Assembly (NCBI GenBank): GCA_021432635.1
Contig: MU270155.1
Coordinates: forward strand, 1 to 47,027
Reading direction: 5' to 3'
DNA from: Thozetella sp. PMI_491
Taxonomy: Eukaryota > Ascomycota > Sordariomycetes > Chaetosphaeriales > Chaetosphaeriaceae
DNA: 47,027 bases
The position numbers and the translations under genes are program-made. Below the pieces are notes generated by a model. The model was not told the origin of the DNA and did no database searches. It worked only from the letters and a program-made list of their open reading frames with translations. Shown in pieces: positions 11,696 to 21,700 of this stretch. Each line of letters starts with the position of its first letter. Positions within the stretch are counted from its first letter, which is position 1.

Positions 11696-13107
11696 CTACA
11701 AGAAGTAATCGCCAGGTCCCCGTCGCCCAGCTGGGACATGGCGCTGGTCATCAGGAACGGCCGAGAAGATGCTGAACCTGCTGTTGAGATCCGTATCAAC
11801 TGTCATGATAGACGCTACGTTGCCGCATCGATAGCAGTAATTGGGCGCAGACCAGACGGTGACGACGGACTTCTCGAGGAAGTGATACTAGAAAGGATGA
11901 CGTTAGAGGTGTGATAGAACGAAGGTGGGTGCCGAGTAGACTAACCTTGTAGCCCTCATTGACGAGCTGATGCGCGCGAGCAATCGTCTTGAGCCCGTTG
12001 ACATGGTTGAACTCGGTGGCCACCTTGTGCCCAAACAGCCAGCCGGCGCCACGAGGACTGACGGCCCAGGTGTCAATGTCTTCAGGATCACTCCACACCA
12101 GATCACAGAAGGCACCTTCGTGTGGGATCTCTTGGGCACGAGCGACCACGCGGATCTGATCGATGGTACGAATCTCAGGGCTCAAGCCTCCATGCACGCA
12201 GAGAACGGTTCCGTCCACGATGGCGGCGAGGACTAGGAAGTCAAACACTTGGCAGCACGCCTTCCACACAGAAGCATTGCCATACTTCTGCTGGCACTCT
12301 TCGTAGAACCCGTACACCTGTGTGATCTGCCGCGACTCGTGATTACCACGGACGAGGACGATGCGGTCCGGGTACCTGGTTAGTGAGGTTAGCCAGCGTG
12401 TACCTAGAGGGAAAAGTGAAGTCCTGCATACTTGGCCTTGAGGCACATGAGCAGAGTGAATGTCTCTAAGCTGAAGTATCCTCGGTCGACGAAGTCTCCC
12501 AAGAAGACGAACCGAGTGTCTGCCGACTGGGTGTTTTGGGTGACACCAATGGCAGAATCGGGACGCGACGGTGGCTGGGCGCCTTCTGTCTCAGCTGCCA
12601 CCTCGGCCTCTTCGTCGTCATCAGCTCCACCTGGGGCCTCGCTATTCTTTATCTTCTTCTTCAGTTTCGGGTCTGTTATTTCGGTGGGGGGCTCGATATC
12701 ATCTGAGGTGATGACCGTCGTCGCAGTCTTCGGTGCCTGGACATTCGATTCCCCGGGCATGCCACCGGCCACACGGAATAGCTCCAACAGGTCGTAGAAT
12801 TGCCCGTGGATATCACCACATATGGTAACTGGTGTGACAACAGGCTGGATGTTCGACTCTGTCGTAGAGGGTATATGTCAGCCGAGAACGCGGCGGAGGC
12901 GGGAAAGAAACCCCGGGGGGGGGGGGCCGTAGTAAGGTCATAGAGGGTACATCGCTCACCTTCCATCAAGACCTCTTTGACCATCTCACAAAGCTGCTTC
13001 ATGACAGGCTCAGGAAGGTAGTGGCATTGCTTCGCTTCTTCCAGCCACTCATCGAGGCCGGCGCCTGGACGGAGCTTCGCAGGACCTGGCTTTGGTACTG
13101 TCGCCAT
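11696..13107 (-). CDS. ppg1: Serine/threonine protein phosphatase PPG1 (PP2A-like catalytic subunit)
   Basis: Predicted protein of 398 aa from four exons: 13107-12960, 12858-12432, 12375-11946 and 11887-11696. All junctions keep frame. The PPP-family metal and active-site motifs are intact: GDIHG (residues 64-68), GDFVDRG (170-176), GNHE (202-205), then [19 protein letters not shown] and the PP2A-type C-terminus DYFL. The sequence follows fungal PPG1 (for example [10 protein letters not shown] and [18 protein letters not shown]) more closely than PP2A itself. Compared with PP2A (about 309 aa) there is an acidic, low-complexity insert of about 80 residues (85-163) between the first two metal motifs. 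Yeast Ppg1 works with the Far/STRIPAK complex; that role here is inferred from family. The ATG at 13107 is the only ATG giving a family-like N-terminus. The gene is head-to-head with UPF3. Confidence 0.95.
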
Positions 13108-13756
13108 TTTCTCGGTCGAAAGGGTGAGCCCCTTACGCGGTATGTTGGACAGAATGTTGCGGTGAGTTTTGAAGCTCCTCGTGGCCTTGATCCCAATGAC
13201 CGTGGCCCGATAATCCAAGGTTGCCGCAGGTATTCGTCAGGGAAAAGGGTCTGGATCCAGGCCCCCCGATTGTCGAGGTTTAGGCCAGCGCCTGGGGGGA
13301 GGGCGCGTGGGCGGATATTTTACCGAAGTTTCCCCGCACCCGGTCTGAAGATTCTCTATGGCAGATCACATTGGTCCGTGCGGTCATTGGTGGAGTCTGT
13401 GGCTCCCAGAACTTTACAGTCGCGTGGGGTTGTCGCTTCCACACATACAAAGACGTCAAGTAGGAACTGACCAATCCAACCTGTCCGTCACCTCCGCCCA
13501 AGAACTTCGCCAACTTTCGGGCCTTGGATTCTTGCGGTCTTCAGCCTGCCAGCTAACTCCAGCCCTTAGAGCTACTCCTAGCTTTCACGCATCTGTGAAA
13601 GGCCATTTCAACCATCCTAAATGTCGCCCTTCGACCCCGCTTGGCTCGCAGAATCTGTCGACGCGAGCGGTCTCCCTCAGCACGGCTGATTAACCTGAGC
13701 GCATTCTTGGCCACACGCTCTCGCACCCCAAGAGCTCTCACTCCCCCATCCCGACG
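13108..13756. promoter_or_regulatory. Divergent promoter region, PPG1 / UPF3
   Basis: This 649-base spacer lies between the start codons of two divergently transcribed genes, so both promoters and both 5' leaders must be here. I saw no strong TATA box and no open frame with protein features. Confidence 0.55.
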
Positions 13757-15727
13757 ATGGCGACGCCCCAGGTGCTCTCGCGCAAGCCCAACGGCGTTAC
13801 TTCGGGCGCCCCGCATGAACCGTCAAAGTCCAAGCACAAGGCACCGCCCGAGGGCGAGAAGATAGTCGTACGCAGGCTCCCGCCCGGCATGACGGAGGTC
13901 GAGTTTTTTAGCATCATCGGCGACGAGTGGAAGACAGGCAGTGGCAAGGTTGACTGGACGCACTACGTCCCCGGAAAGCTCACCACCGAGTATGCGGTCA
14001 CCCCAGTGCAGATTTTGCGGATTTCCTCGCTAACTTTCCATGTTAGCCCCTACAAGGTTTCGCGCGCCTCGCGGGTTTATATGCATGTCAAGAAACGAGA
14101 CGACTTGATGGCGCTCCAACAGGCCGTAGAGGCTGTCATCACTGCGGTCCGGGACCAACCGAAGGATACATGGTCGGTGGGGGCACTCTTCGCACCCCCA
14201 GCTGTTGAGTTCTCCATCTATAAGAAGGTGCCGGGCGGTAAGAAGCGGTCCGATGCCCGCCAGGGGACTATCGATCAGGATCCCGAGTTCATGGCCTTTC
14301 TCGAGAGCCTCGCGAACCCAGACGCGGCGAAGGAACCCGAACCGGAGTCAACGACCGAAGACGGAGTCAAGGGAGAGAAGGTCACTACGACACCCTTGGT
14401 CGAATACCTAAAAGAGAAGAAGGCGAACAAAGCCAAGGAAGCTGCGGCTGCTAAGAGCGCCAAGCACTCCCGGCAGGAGTCAAAGGGGAAGTCGTCCGCG
14501 ACCGGGGAGTCTAAGAAGAAGAAGGGTGACAAATCCGATAGGCCTAAGGAGACCGTTAAGATTCTCACCAAGAAGGCCGCCGCGGAGGCAGCTGCGGAGG
14601 CTGCCAAAGCCGTTGCGAACCAGATCCAGGCTGCTCAGGCTGGCTCGACATCGAAAGATTTGCCCAAGAGCCGGAGGGCTGGGATTGCTGCTGCAGCGCG
14701 TATCTTGCAGCGCGATCTCGGGCTAAGCCCGGGCAATGCTCATAGGAAAGCACGTCTTGAGGTTGCAAAGGCCGAGGCAGAAGCTAAGGCCGCTTCTACC
14801 AAAGATGGAAGTAGTCCGGCGGCTGCAGAGGGGACCAGTTCTGCAAAGGCAGACGATGATGCTACTTCTCCTGCTACTTCTAAGGGCCAAGCTGCGACAT
14901 CTACCTCTTCTGGAAGATCACGAAACAGACGCCGAGGCGGCGGCGAGGATGGCAAGGGTAAGACCGAAAAGACGGCAGAGGCTCCGGTCTCAACCCCTTC
15001 ACCCGCCAAAGCACCAGTTATTCTCCTTAAGAAGAAGAACGATCCTGCGCAAATGTCAGGATCCGCCAGTGCTTCGGCGGCTGCTGCAAACCCGCCGACC
15101 CCGGCGCCAGCAGCGGCGGCTGCGCCCACTGGACCCAAGGGAGCCAACTCGAAGCAGAACTCTACAAGCAAGAAGAGCAGTGGACCAGCGGCCCCGACCG
15201 CAGGTGCCACCCGTGCATTCGTGAAGCATGTTAGCTCATCCCAAGGTGTGAACGAGTCGACTCTGAGGGAGGCGCTGCAGGCCTTCGGCGCCGTCGTCTC
15301 AGTAGAGGTCGACCGCCGGAAGGGATTCGCTTACGCCGAGTTCCAAGACCACGAAGGCCTCGCGAAAGCCATGGCTGCGAGCCCCGTTGCCGTGGGACAG
15401 ACTACTGTTCAGGTCATCGAGCGCAAGGAGACGGCGACGAAGAAGGAGAAACCCCCCGCCACAAAGCCAACCCCGCCGGCTGCTAGCGCCACGACTTCCC
15501 AGGGAGAGACGAGCTCTGCGGCGCCGGCTGCAGCACCTTCTGCGTCCGGGGGGGAGGCAAAGAACGGGGGCGAGAAACGTGCGGCGCGGCGGCGCGGGGG
15601 ACGCGGCCGTGGAGGAGAGAAGGACGGCGGAGCGAAGGAAGGCGGCGGCGGTGGCAAGGCTGCCGAAGGAGGTTCGGGGGCGCCGCCGGCTTCTGCCTCG
15701 GCGCCGGTTGCCTCAGCCGCTGGTTGA
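13757..15727 (+). CDS. upf3: UPF3 nonsense-mediated mRNA decay factor with C-terminal RRM
   Basis: Predicted 637 aa from exons 13757-13989 and 14047-15727. Intron 13990-14046 is 57 nt, has donor GTATGC, branch GCTAAC and acceptor TTAG, contains no stop and is a multiple of three, so the unspliced frame stays open (656 aa). Splicing restores the family run ending in SRASRVYMHVKK. The Smg4/UPF3 domain covers about residues 33-155 (KIVVRRLPPGMTEVEFF, WTHYVPGK, VEFSIYKKVP). It is the RNP-like domain that binds UPF2. The middle is Ala/Lys-rich and disordered. A second RRM lies at about 465-540, with RNP1 KGFAYAEF. The tail is RGG/Gly-Ala-rich. UPF3 links UPF2 and UPF1 on mRNAs with premature stops. 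Confidence 0.92.
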   Translation: MATPQVLSRKPNGVTSGAPHEPSKSKHKAPPEGEKIVVRRLPPGMTEVEFFSIIGDEWKTGSGKVDWTHYVPGKLTTEYAVTPVQILRISSLTFHVSPYKVSRASRVYMHVKKRDDLMALQQAVEAVITAVRDQPKDTWSVGALFAPPAVEFSIYKKVPGGKKRSDARQGTIDQDPEFMAFLESLANPDAAKEPEPESTTEDGVKGEKVTTTPLVEYLKEKKANKAKEAAAAKSAKHSRQESKGKSSATGESKKKKGDKSDRPKETVKILTKKAAAEAAAEAAKAVANQIQAAQAGSTSKDLPKSRRAGIAAAARILQRDLGLSPGNAHRKARLEVAKAEAEAKAASTKDGSSPAAAEGTSSAKADDDATSPATSKGQAATSTSSGRSRNRRRGGGEDGKGKTEKTAEAPVSTPSPAKAPVILLKKKNDPAQMSGSASASAAAANPPTPAPAAAAAPTGPKGANSKQNSTSKKSSGPAAPTAGATRAFVKHVSSSQGVNESTLREALQAFGAVVSVEVDRRKGFAYAEFQDHEGLAKAMAASPVAVGQTTVQVIERKETATKKEKPPATKPTPPAASATTSQGETSSAAPAAAPSASGGEAKNGGEKRAARRRGGRGRGGEKDGGAKEGGGGGKAAEGGSGAPPASASAPVASAAG

Positions 15728-17764
15728 AAGACATGGGGTGCGATCTAGAATCGCTGACCACTCTTTTGTTCTCCAGCAGGTATCAGCCTGCCAAGGATGC
15801 CCAACTGCCCTCTCTGGACAGAGAGTGTGCTCCCCCGCCCTCGGGGGGTATGCCATCACGCCACAATCGCATTCACTCTGCGGTAGCTGTCAAAGAAGCC
15901 ACTGAGCAAACCGAATATTCGAGCAGAAGACGATGACGGGAGAGGCCACTAGCAAGGGCTGCCGCCAATAAAGTCGCTGACGGATACACCGGAGTGCACC
16001 TCGATCCCTCGACTCTGAAACAGAGCTATCGGCCCCGCTAGGGTAGACCAGAATCCAGCTAATAATCTGATATAGCCACTCTTTTTTTCTACTTCTTGCT
16101 GTGCCAGTTACCCACATCGCGTTGCTATATTGTAAACCCGGCCTCTACCCACAGTAGTTCCTACGAGCGGACTTCCGCTGGCTGTATTTAGCCTTTGAAG
16201 CTCCGCAGAGCGAGGAGGGGCGGAATGCTGGCCTTACGGGGAAAAGCTGTGGGCTCAAGGCACAGTAGATGCTCCAGGGTTAGCCAAAATTCGGTTGATG
16301 AGATTTATCGCGAGTATATTACTGGTCTCACTGGACTTGTGTGGGATTCGGGCAACTCGGGTTAGCGTCGAAACTGCTTACTGAACCTCTGGACCCGATC
16401 ATCGCCTCGCCATGTCGTTTGGTTCCGGCAAGCTGGAACCAATGGGAGACGAATTCATGCCTTCCTGGTCCGTGACGATGCAAAAAAACTCCCGAGAGCT
16501 TATTCTTGGCCTGTCCGGCTATCATAAAGGCTTTGTATAGAAATCGCCCCTGCGGGAACACCGGGCGGATCCTCGAGGACAAAGGGAGCCGCGCCGGCTT
16601 CCAACTGCGCGCAAATGTCACCAAGAGCAGGGACGGGGACGATAGGATGATCCTTGACGGATTTCTATTGGAGGAGGAGATGTTGCTCCTCCCCGGGAGG
16701 GAGGAATTCCCTCGAAGCCCAGCGGCAACTGCCATTCCTGGTTTCTAATACAAGAATCGTTGCCGAGGGACTCTATCTATATGTGGTATATGACCAAAAA
16801 TATCCAAAACTAATAGTCCGGCCTCAAGCCCCGCCCAGCCCGCAAAGAATCCAGATCCCGTAAGATACAAACACGAGTGCGGTGATGGTGACAGGGTGGG
16901 ACGGGGGGATTGCGATGATACAGTAAGTACAGGGCGCGGGAGGGGGTATCGAGGAGCCAAATGATGAGATGCAACACCGCCGGCAAGCTTTCATAGGACG
17001 AGAGCAAGGCGGGCTGCCCTGATCAAGGCGGTGTAAAGAGGGATGGGCGCGGATGCGATGCGATTTGTCGGCGTCGCGGAGAAGGTGAGGTAGTATACAT
17101 GCAGGATGTGGGTATCAAAAACAAGTCCAAAAGCAACGACACAAGCTAGGCGAGACGAGAGAGGACAGGCCAGCCCAGGGAGACCGCCGACCAAAAACCC
17201 CGCGCTCCGGCTGGCGGTGGACCCCAGCTGTCCGTGGCATGCACCGGAGCGGTGGAGGCGCAGCGCACAGACGGGATGCAGGACGGGGCGCTAGTGTGCC
17301 CGCGAAGACGGCTCGGTGTGGCGGTGTGGATTTTGTTGGTGGGGAAGAAATCCGGGTCCTGCCCGATCTGGAAGACCCGGCTGCGGGCTGCCTCCATCCT
17401 CTCGGCCGGAGGGGTAGCTCTTTTTTTTTTTTCCCATGTTCCTTTTTTTTTTGGCGGGGTGAAATGTCGGACGCACGCGGGCGGCTTGTGCCGGCGACGG
17501 GACGGCCAAGTTGCGGTGGAGAGAGGTCGCGGAGGGTGTGCGACGCGATTTGCGCAATTGCGCGCATGGGTTTGCGCCAGTCCCCAAAAGACGTTGCGCG
17601 AAGCACGCAATTGCGCATACATAGCCTTCCTTGTTCGGAACGGGGGGGCAGAAGGGTGGCGATTTGTATGTAGATCGTGGCACCGGCGCGGCCCGCGCCC
17701 GGTTGTCAGAGGCAAAACGGCCCTTCACCGTTGTGCGCGACGCAACAGCGCGCATTCACCTCCT
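15728..17764. other. Convergent intergenic region, UPF3 / coiled-coil gene
   Basis: About 2 kb between facing 3' ends. No reading frame had recognisable features. There is a small perfect inverted repeat (GGAGGAG at 16670-16676 with CTCCTCC at 16686-16692) and two T-runs at about 17421-17452 split by a short C/A/G segment. Otherwise nothing recognised. Confidence 0.45.
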
Positions 17765-18748
17765 TCACCTCCGGGGCAGCGGGTGGATGTTGTAGTTACC
17801 GTCCTCGCGCTCCTTGTAATTGGTGTGCTCGTCGTATGTGTATGTCACGGTCGGGTGGACGGACCGCGGCACCTGGCCGACAACGGGGGCCTGGAGGTTG
17901 GTGAACTGGGGCGGCTGCGTCTGGCTCGTGGTATAAGTCGAGTAGCGGCGGGTCGGGGAGGGCGGCATGGGGACAGTCGGGCGCGGGGCGCCGTGGCCCA
18001 TTGGCTCGATGTAGCATGTGCTGTCGCGACGGCGGCGGGAGGCGGAGCTCTTGCCGGTGCTGTTGCCGGTGCTGTTACCCGTGTCGTTGCTCGTGTCGCT
18101 CCGGTCGCTGCGGTCGAAGCGGCTGCGAAGCTTCTCCTTCTCTTTCTCGGCCTCGCTGCCCTTGTGGCTGACGCTTGCGCGGCGGTGCTTGATCTTCTCG
18201 GCACCGTTGGGCGCGCCGCTGCCGCCACGGATGGCAGCGGACGGCGGGGAGGGCGAGTCGTCGGAGGAGGCGTACTTGTCGAGCTTCTTGCGCGCCTTGG
18301 CCAGCTTCTCCTCGAGCGCGGCGTTGGCGTCGACGAGCTTCTTGATCTCCTTCTTGAGGTCGCGGTTCTCCTCGTCGAGCAGCTCGGTGCGGCTCGCGCG
18401 GCCCTGGATGGCGGCGAGGAGGCCCTTGGTTTCGGTGAGCTCGCGCTGGAACTCGAGGCGCAAGTTGTCGGCATCGACGGCCTTCTTCTTCCACTTCTCG
18501 ACGTCCTTGAGCGTGGTGGACAGGTCCTCGACGGCGCGGCGGCGGTTGTCTTGCTCGCGCTCGAGGGCCAGCTGCAGGGCCGAGACGCCGGTGGAGCGGC
18601 GCCGGTCGGCGCGGTCCGCATCTGCGTCAAGCGTGTCGTAGTCGCTCAGCGATCCGACGCCCGAGTCGCTCCGGCGGTGGCGCGACCCACCGAGGGGCGA
18701 CGTCTCGAACCGGACGCTGGGGCGCCGGGTATGCTCTGGCCTGGACAT
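17765..18748 (-). CDS. Coiled-coil protein of unknown function (327 aa)
   Basis: Single uninterrupted frame of 327 aa from ATG 18748 to TGA 17765. The N-terminus is basic and Ser/Arg-rich (MSRPEHTRRPSVRFETSPL), as in phosphorylated linkers. Residues about 55-165 form a long charged heptad region (ALQLALEREQDNRRRAVEDL; LLDEENRDLKKEIKKLVDAN; LEEKLAKARKKLDKY) predicted to be a coiled coil. A Lys/Glu-, Ser/Asp- and Arg-rich segment follows, then a Pro/Tyr/Thr-rich C-terminus (TVTYTYDEHTNYKERED). There is no signal peptide or membrane segment. I do not recognise the family; a cytoskeletal or scaffold role would be a guess. Strong codon bias and length support a real gene. The neighbouring gene at 23708-24313 is also coiled-coil and on the same strand. 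Confidence 0.78.
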   Translation of the reverse strand: MSRPEHTRRPSVRFETSPLGGSRHRRSDSGVGSLSDYDTLDADADRADRRRSTGVSALQLALEREQDNRRRAVEDLSTTLKDVEKWKKKAVDADNLRLEFQRELTETKGLLAAIQGRASRTELLDEENRDLKKEIKKLVDANAALEEKLAKARKKLDKYASSDDSPSPPSAAIRGGSGAPNGAEKIKHRRASVSHKGSEAEKEKEKLRSRFDRSDRSDTSNDTGNSTGNSTGKSSASRRRRDSTCYIEPMGHGAPRPTVPMPPSPTRRYSTYTTSQTQPPQFTNLQAPVVGQVPRSVHPTVTYTYDEHTNYKEREDGNYNIHPLPRR

Positions 18749-21700
18749 GGTTGCAGGCGAGGCTATCCGTAAAACGGACGAAGGGTGGGGGAGAGGGAGA
18801 AAAGTGAGGCGAGGAGCCCTAAAGAAGCAGCAGGAAAATGTGTTGTGTGCTGATTTGACGGATCGGGTCGAGGGGACGGGGGGAAGTACTGCAGGAGTGC
18901 CCGACCTAAATATATAATGAGGGAAAAAAAAAAGTTTAAGTGGTGTGTAAATTGGGCGAATTGGGGTGGTAGCAGGGCGCCGGGGGGGAGGGAGCGGCAC
19001 GAGGCTGGAAGAGGAACGTCCCTCCTTGGTTGGGCCTCAAGGGGGTAATAACAGGTCGAGCCGTCTCGGAGCCTAACCACACAACAACCCGGGTCTATAA
19101 GAAAGGAAGTAGGAGCCGGGTGTTGGTCAAGGATTGGGCACGGGCGCAAACCTTTCACTCGAGGAAACAAATAATAATAACCAACAGGACGGTCGTTGGG
19201 GGAGGAGAAAGAGGGAGGGAGGGAGAGGCGGACCAAGATGCGTCTGTTGCCTTCTTCTTAAGTCCTTTTTCGTCTTTTCCATTATACCTGCAACGCCTCG
19301 GCGAGGGGCACTGCTGCCTTCGAGAGGTGTGTCGCGCGGGCGCGGGTGCATACCCTCTGTACCCGTACCTCCGTACCTACACACCCCCGGGATAAAGTGG
19401 AACGAAACTAGGGGCATGGGAGCATGGGAGCATGGGAGGGGTGGAATGCGCAATAGGGGGGGCGGGACCGGCACCGTCCACAGGCCCAAGTATCTGTACC
19501 GCCCTCTGGTTTCCCCTCCTTTTTTGGGGCTTTTGCGACCCGTGGGAGTCATACTCCAGGCAACCCGCGCCGAACCACCGCGGTGTGCTGAGAATGGGTT
19601 ACGTATGGGGCTCACCTTGGCCGGTTTCTGCTCGTCGCCTTCGTGTGTGCGCATGTCACTCCATTGCATCGTGACGGGTGTCCTCGGCGTCCCTCGGCTC
19701 GTCCTGATCCCTCCTAGCGTCTGCTGATTCCATAGGCGCCAACACCTCAGCTTATTTTGTTTATCACTTTTTTATTTTTTATTTCCATTTTTTCCTCAAC
19801 TTGCTTTTGGAGGGGGTGTTTTGGCCTTCGGATTTCCCCCATCTGTTTGTTCTTCCCTTTTCAAGTACCGCAGGCCGCGCAAGACGTGCCCAGGTACGGC
19901 ACCTCGGACAGATAACAAAGTGCTGACGTCTCATCTCTGTGTCGCTTCCTTGTGCTCCCTCCCCATCGACCCTCTACCGAGGCCGCTCTCCGGACGGCAT
20001 TTTGGAGGGGGGTGGACTTGGCTTAGCGTGGCAGTGCATGGATGGTGGTCGAAAGCTGAGGCTTCTGGCAGCCCCCGAGGCACTCAAGGCAATCAAGGCA
20101 CTCCAGCGTGGCCCGCGCACTCCCTGGGCAGATGCGCAACGAGGCACCCCACCACCGGCCGCCTTTTCCACCAGGGGGGGTAGAGGGGGGGGAAGGGAGG
20201 TGAAAAAAACTTTTGCCCGTGAGAAATTTCGAGGGGAAATTGGGGTTGCTTCCTTTGATCCAGACCCTATCCCAGGGGTTGGCTCGCCAGACCCGACGGA
20301 CCACCTGGCGCCGGACCTCCCTTTTCTCTGCCCTCTTCCAATCCTTCCTTGCCCCTCCCCCCCCTGCTCCCTTGTCATCAGGCTGGGCCAATACCAGATC
20401 CTCGGGGAGGATTCGCAGCTGCTGGAAGGATTCGAGGTGACGGTGGTGTGCAGCAGCTCGACGATTCCTGGTTGTGATCTGCCTCCTCCCGGCATCAGTA
20501 GACAGTTGCCGCCGAAGAATCACCCAGTGAGTCATGAGCAGCGCTCTCCCGTTGGTCTTCATGCGTTCGATGCAGAACAGATGCGAATAAAACCGTCTGT
20601 GAGCAAAAGCAAGCAGAGCGAAACGTAGCAAGCCCTCGCCGGTTCTTCCTCGTCTGCATCAATGGCGTGTGAAATGCCAAAGACGCCCGTCTTCTTGAAC
20701 CTTCTCTCTGTTCTGTGGAACAATCTATCGTGCCCCCGCCATTCCCGTCGCGGCATAATGGGAGGGAGGTAGGCAAGGTAGGCAAAAAGACAGGGTGATG
20801 ATATGCGGGAACATTCTACTGGGTTAGGTGTACACTACTCGCATGCAGCTCCGAGAGGATAAGTTGGGACACCCCTGTCCGCCTCATGCGACCACCTGCC
20901 AAGGTGCATGCCAGGACGAAAAAAGCATCGAGGGGCCTCATGGTTCCCGCGCTGGCGCTCGCCACTGGTCAGAACCTCCCCCCCCGGCGTGCATTTTTAG
21001 CGACCGCGTAGCCAGAGAGAGAGAGAGAGAATCGAGAGTCGGTGAAGGTGATGAAGGAATTGGTATTTTCCTTGATGCCTTTGTGCGACGGATTGACGTG
21101 GACCCAATTGTCCTCGTTCAGGCAAATGCGCTTGTTGTGTGCTTGGACCCACTGCCCGTCTTTCTCTCGTGATGGGCCGCGTTGCGTTGTTGGTCTCGTA
21201 CTGGCGAGCTGTTGAACGCCGCTTGCTTTTTTTGTCCTTTGCGGCGCCTTGCATTCGACATGGGCTTGACGAATTCCGAAACACGTCGCCGGGAAGGCGC
21301 GTGGAAGGCGCGCGGGAGACATGTATGTCAATCTGTCAAGCCCGTTCCCTGCTTGCCTCGGTACCCTTCCCGCATAGGAAGTGGGCGAACAGATGTCCCA
21401 TACAGGACGTAGCATGTGTGCAGCAGAGAGGCCTGCGGACGCTAAAACACCACTCCTCCAATCCGCCGCCAGCGAATGGGCCTGCAAGTCATAATCGCCC
21501 ACAGCGGGTGCTCGCGCTCGCCACCCAGTGTTTCGCAGCCCTATGAATGGAGTCGCCCACACTGGAGCCAGCACATCCCCTCCAGCCAACGGCCGGGGGG
21601 GGAGGAGGTAGAAGGGGTTTTTTTTTGGCGGTTTTTTTTTTTGGAGCTCCACCTCACCGCAACCCACGTAGTGGGACGTCGGAAGGAGAGAGGCCCATGG

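Noticed and set aside
11615..11914. 99-codon plus-strand frame
   Set aside because: Antisense to the last exon of PPG1.
14736..15224. Arg/Leu-rich frames overlapping UPF3
   Set aside because: Off-frame readings of the Ala/Lys-rich low-complexity part of UPF3.
17234..18772. 512-codon open stretch on the plus strand
   Set aside because: It is antisense to the 327-aa coiled-coil gene and its Val/Leu/Gly-rich translation is the typical shadow of a GC-rich coding strand; the minus-strand frame has a clear coiled-coil pattern.
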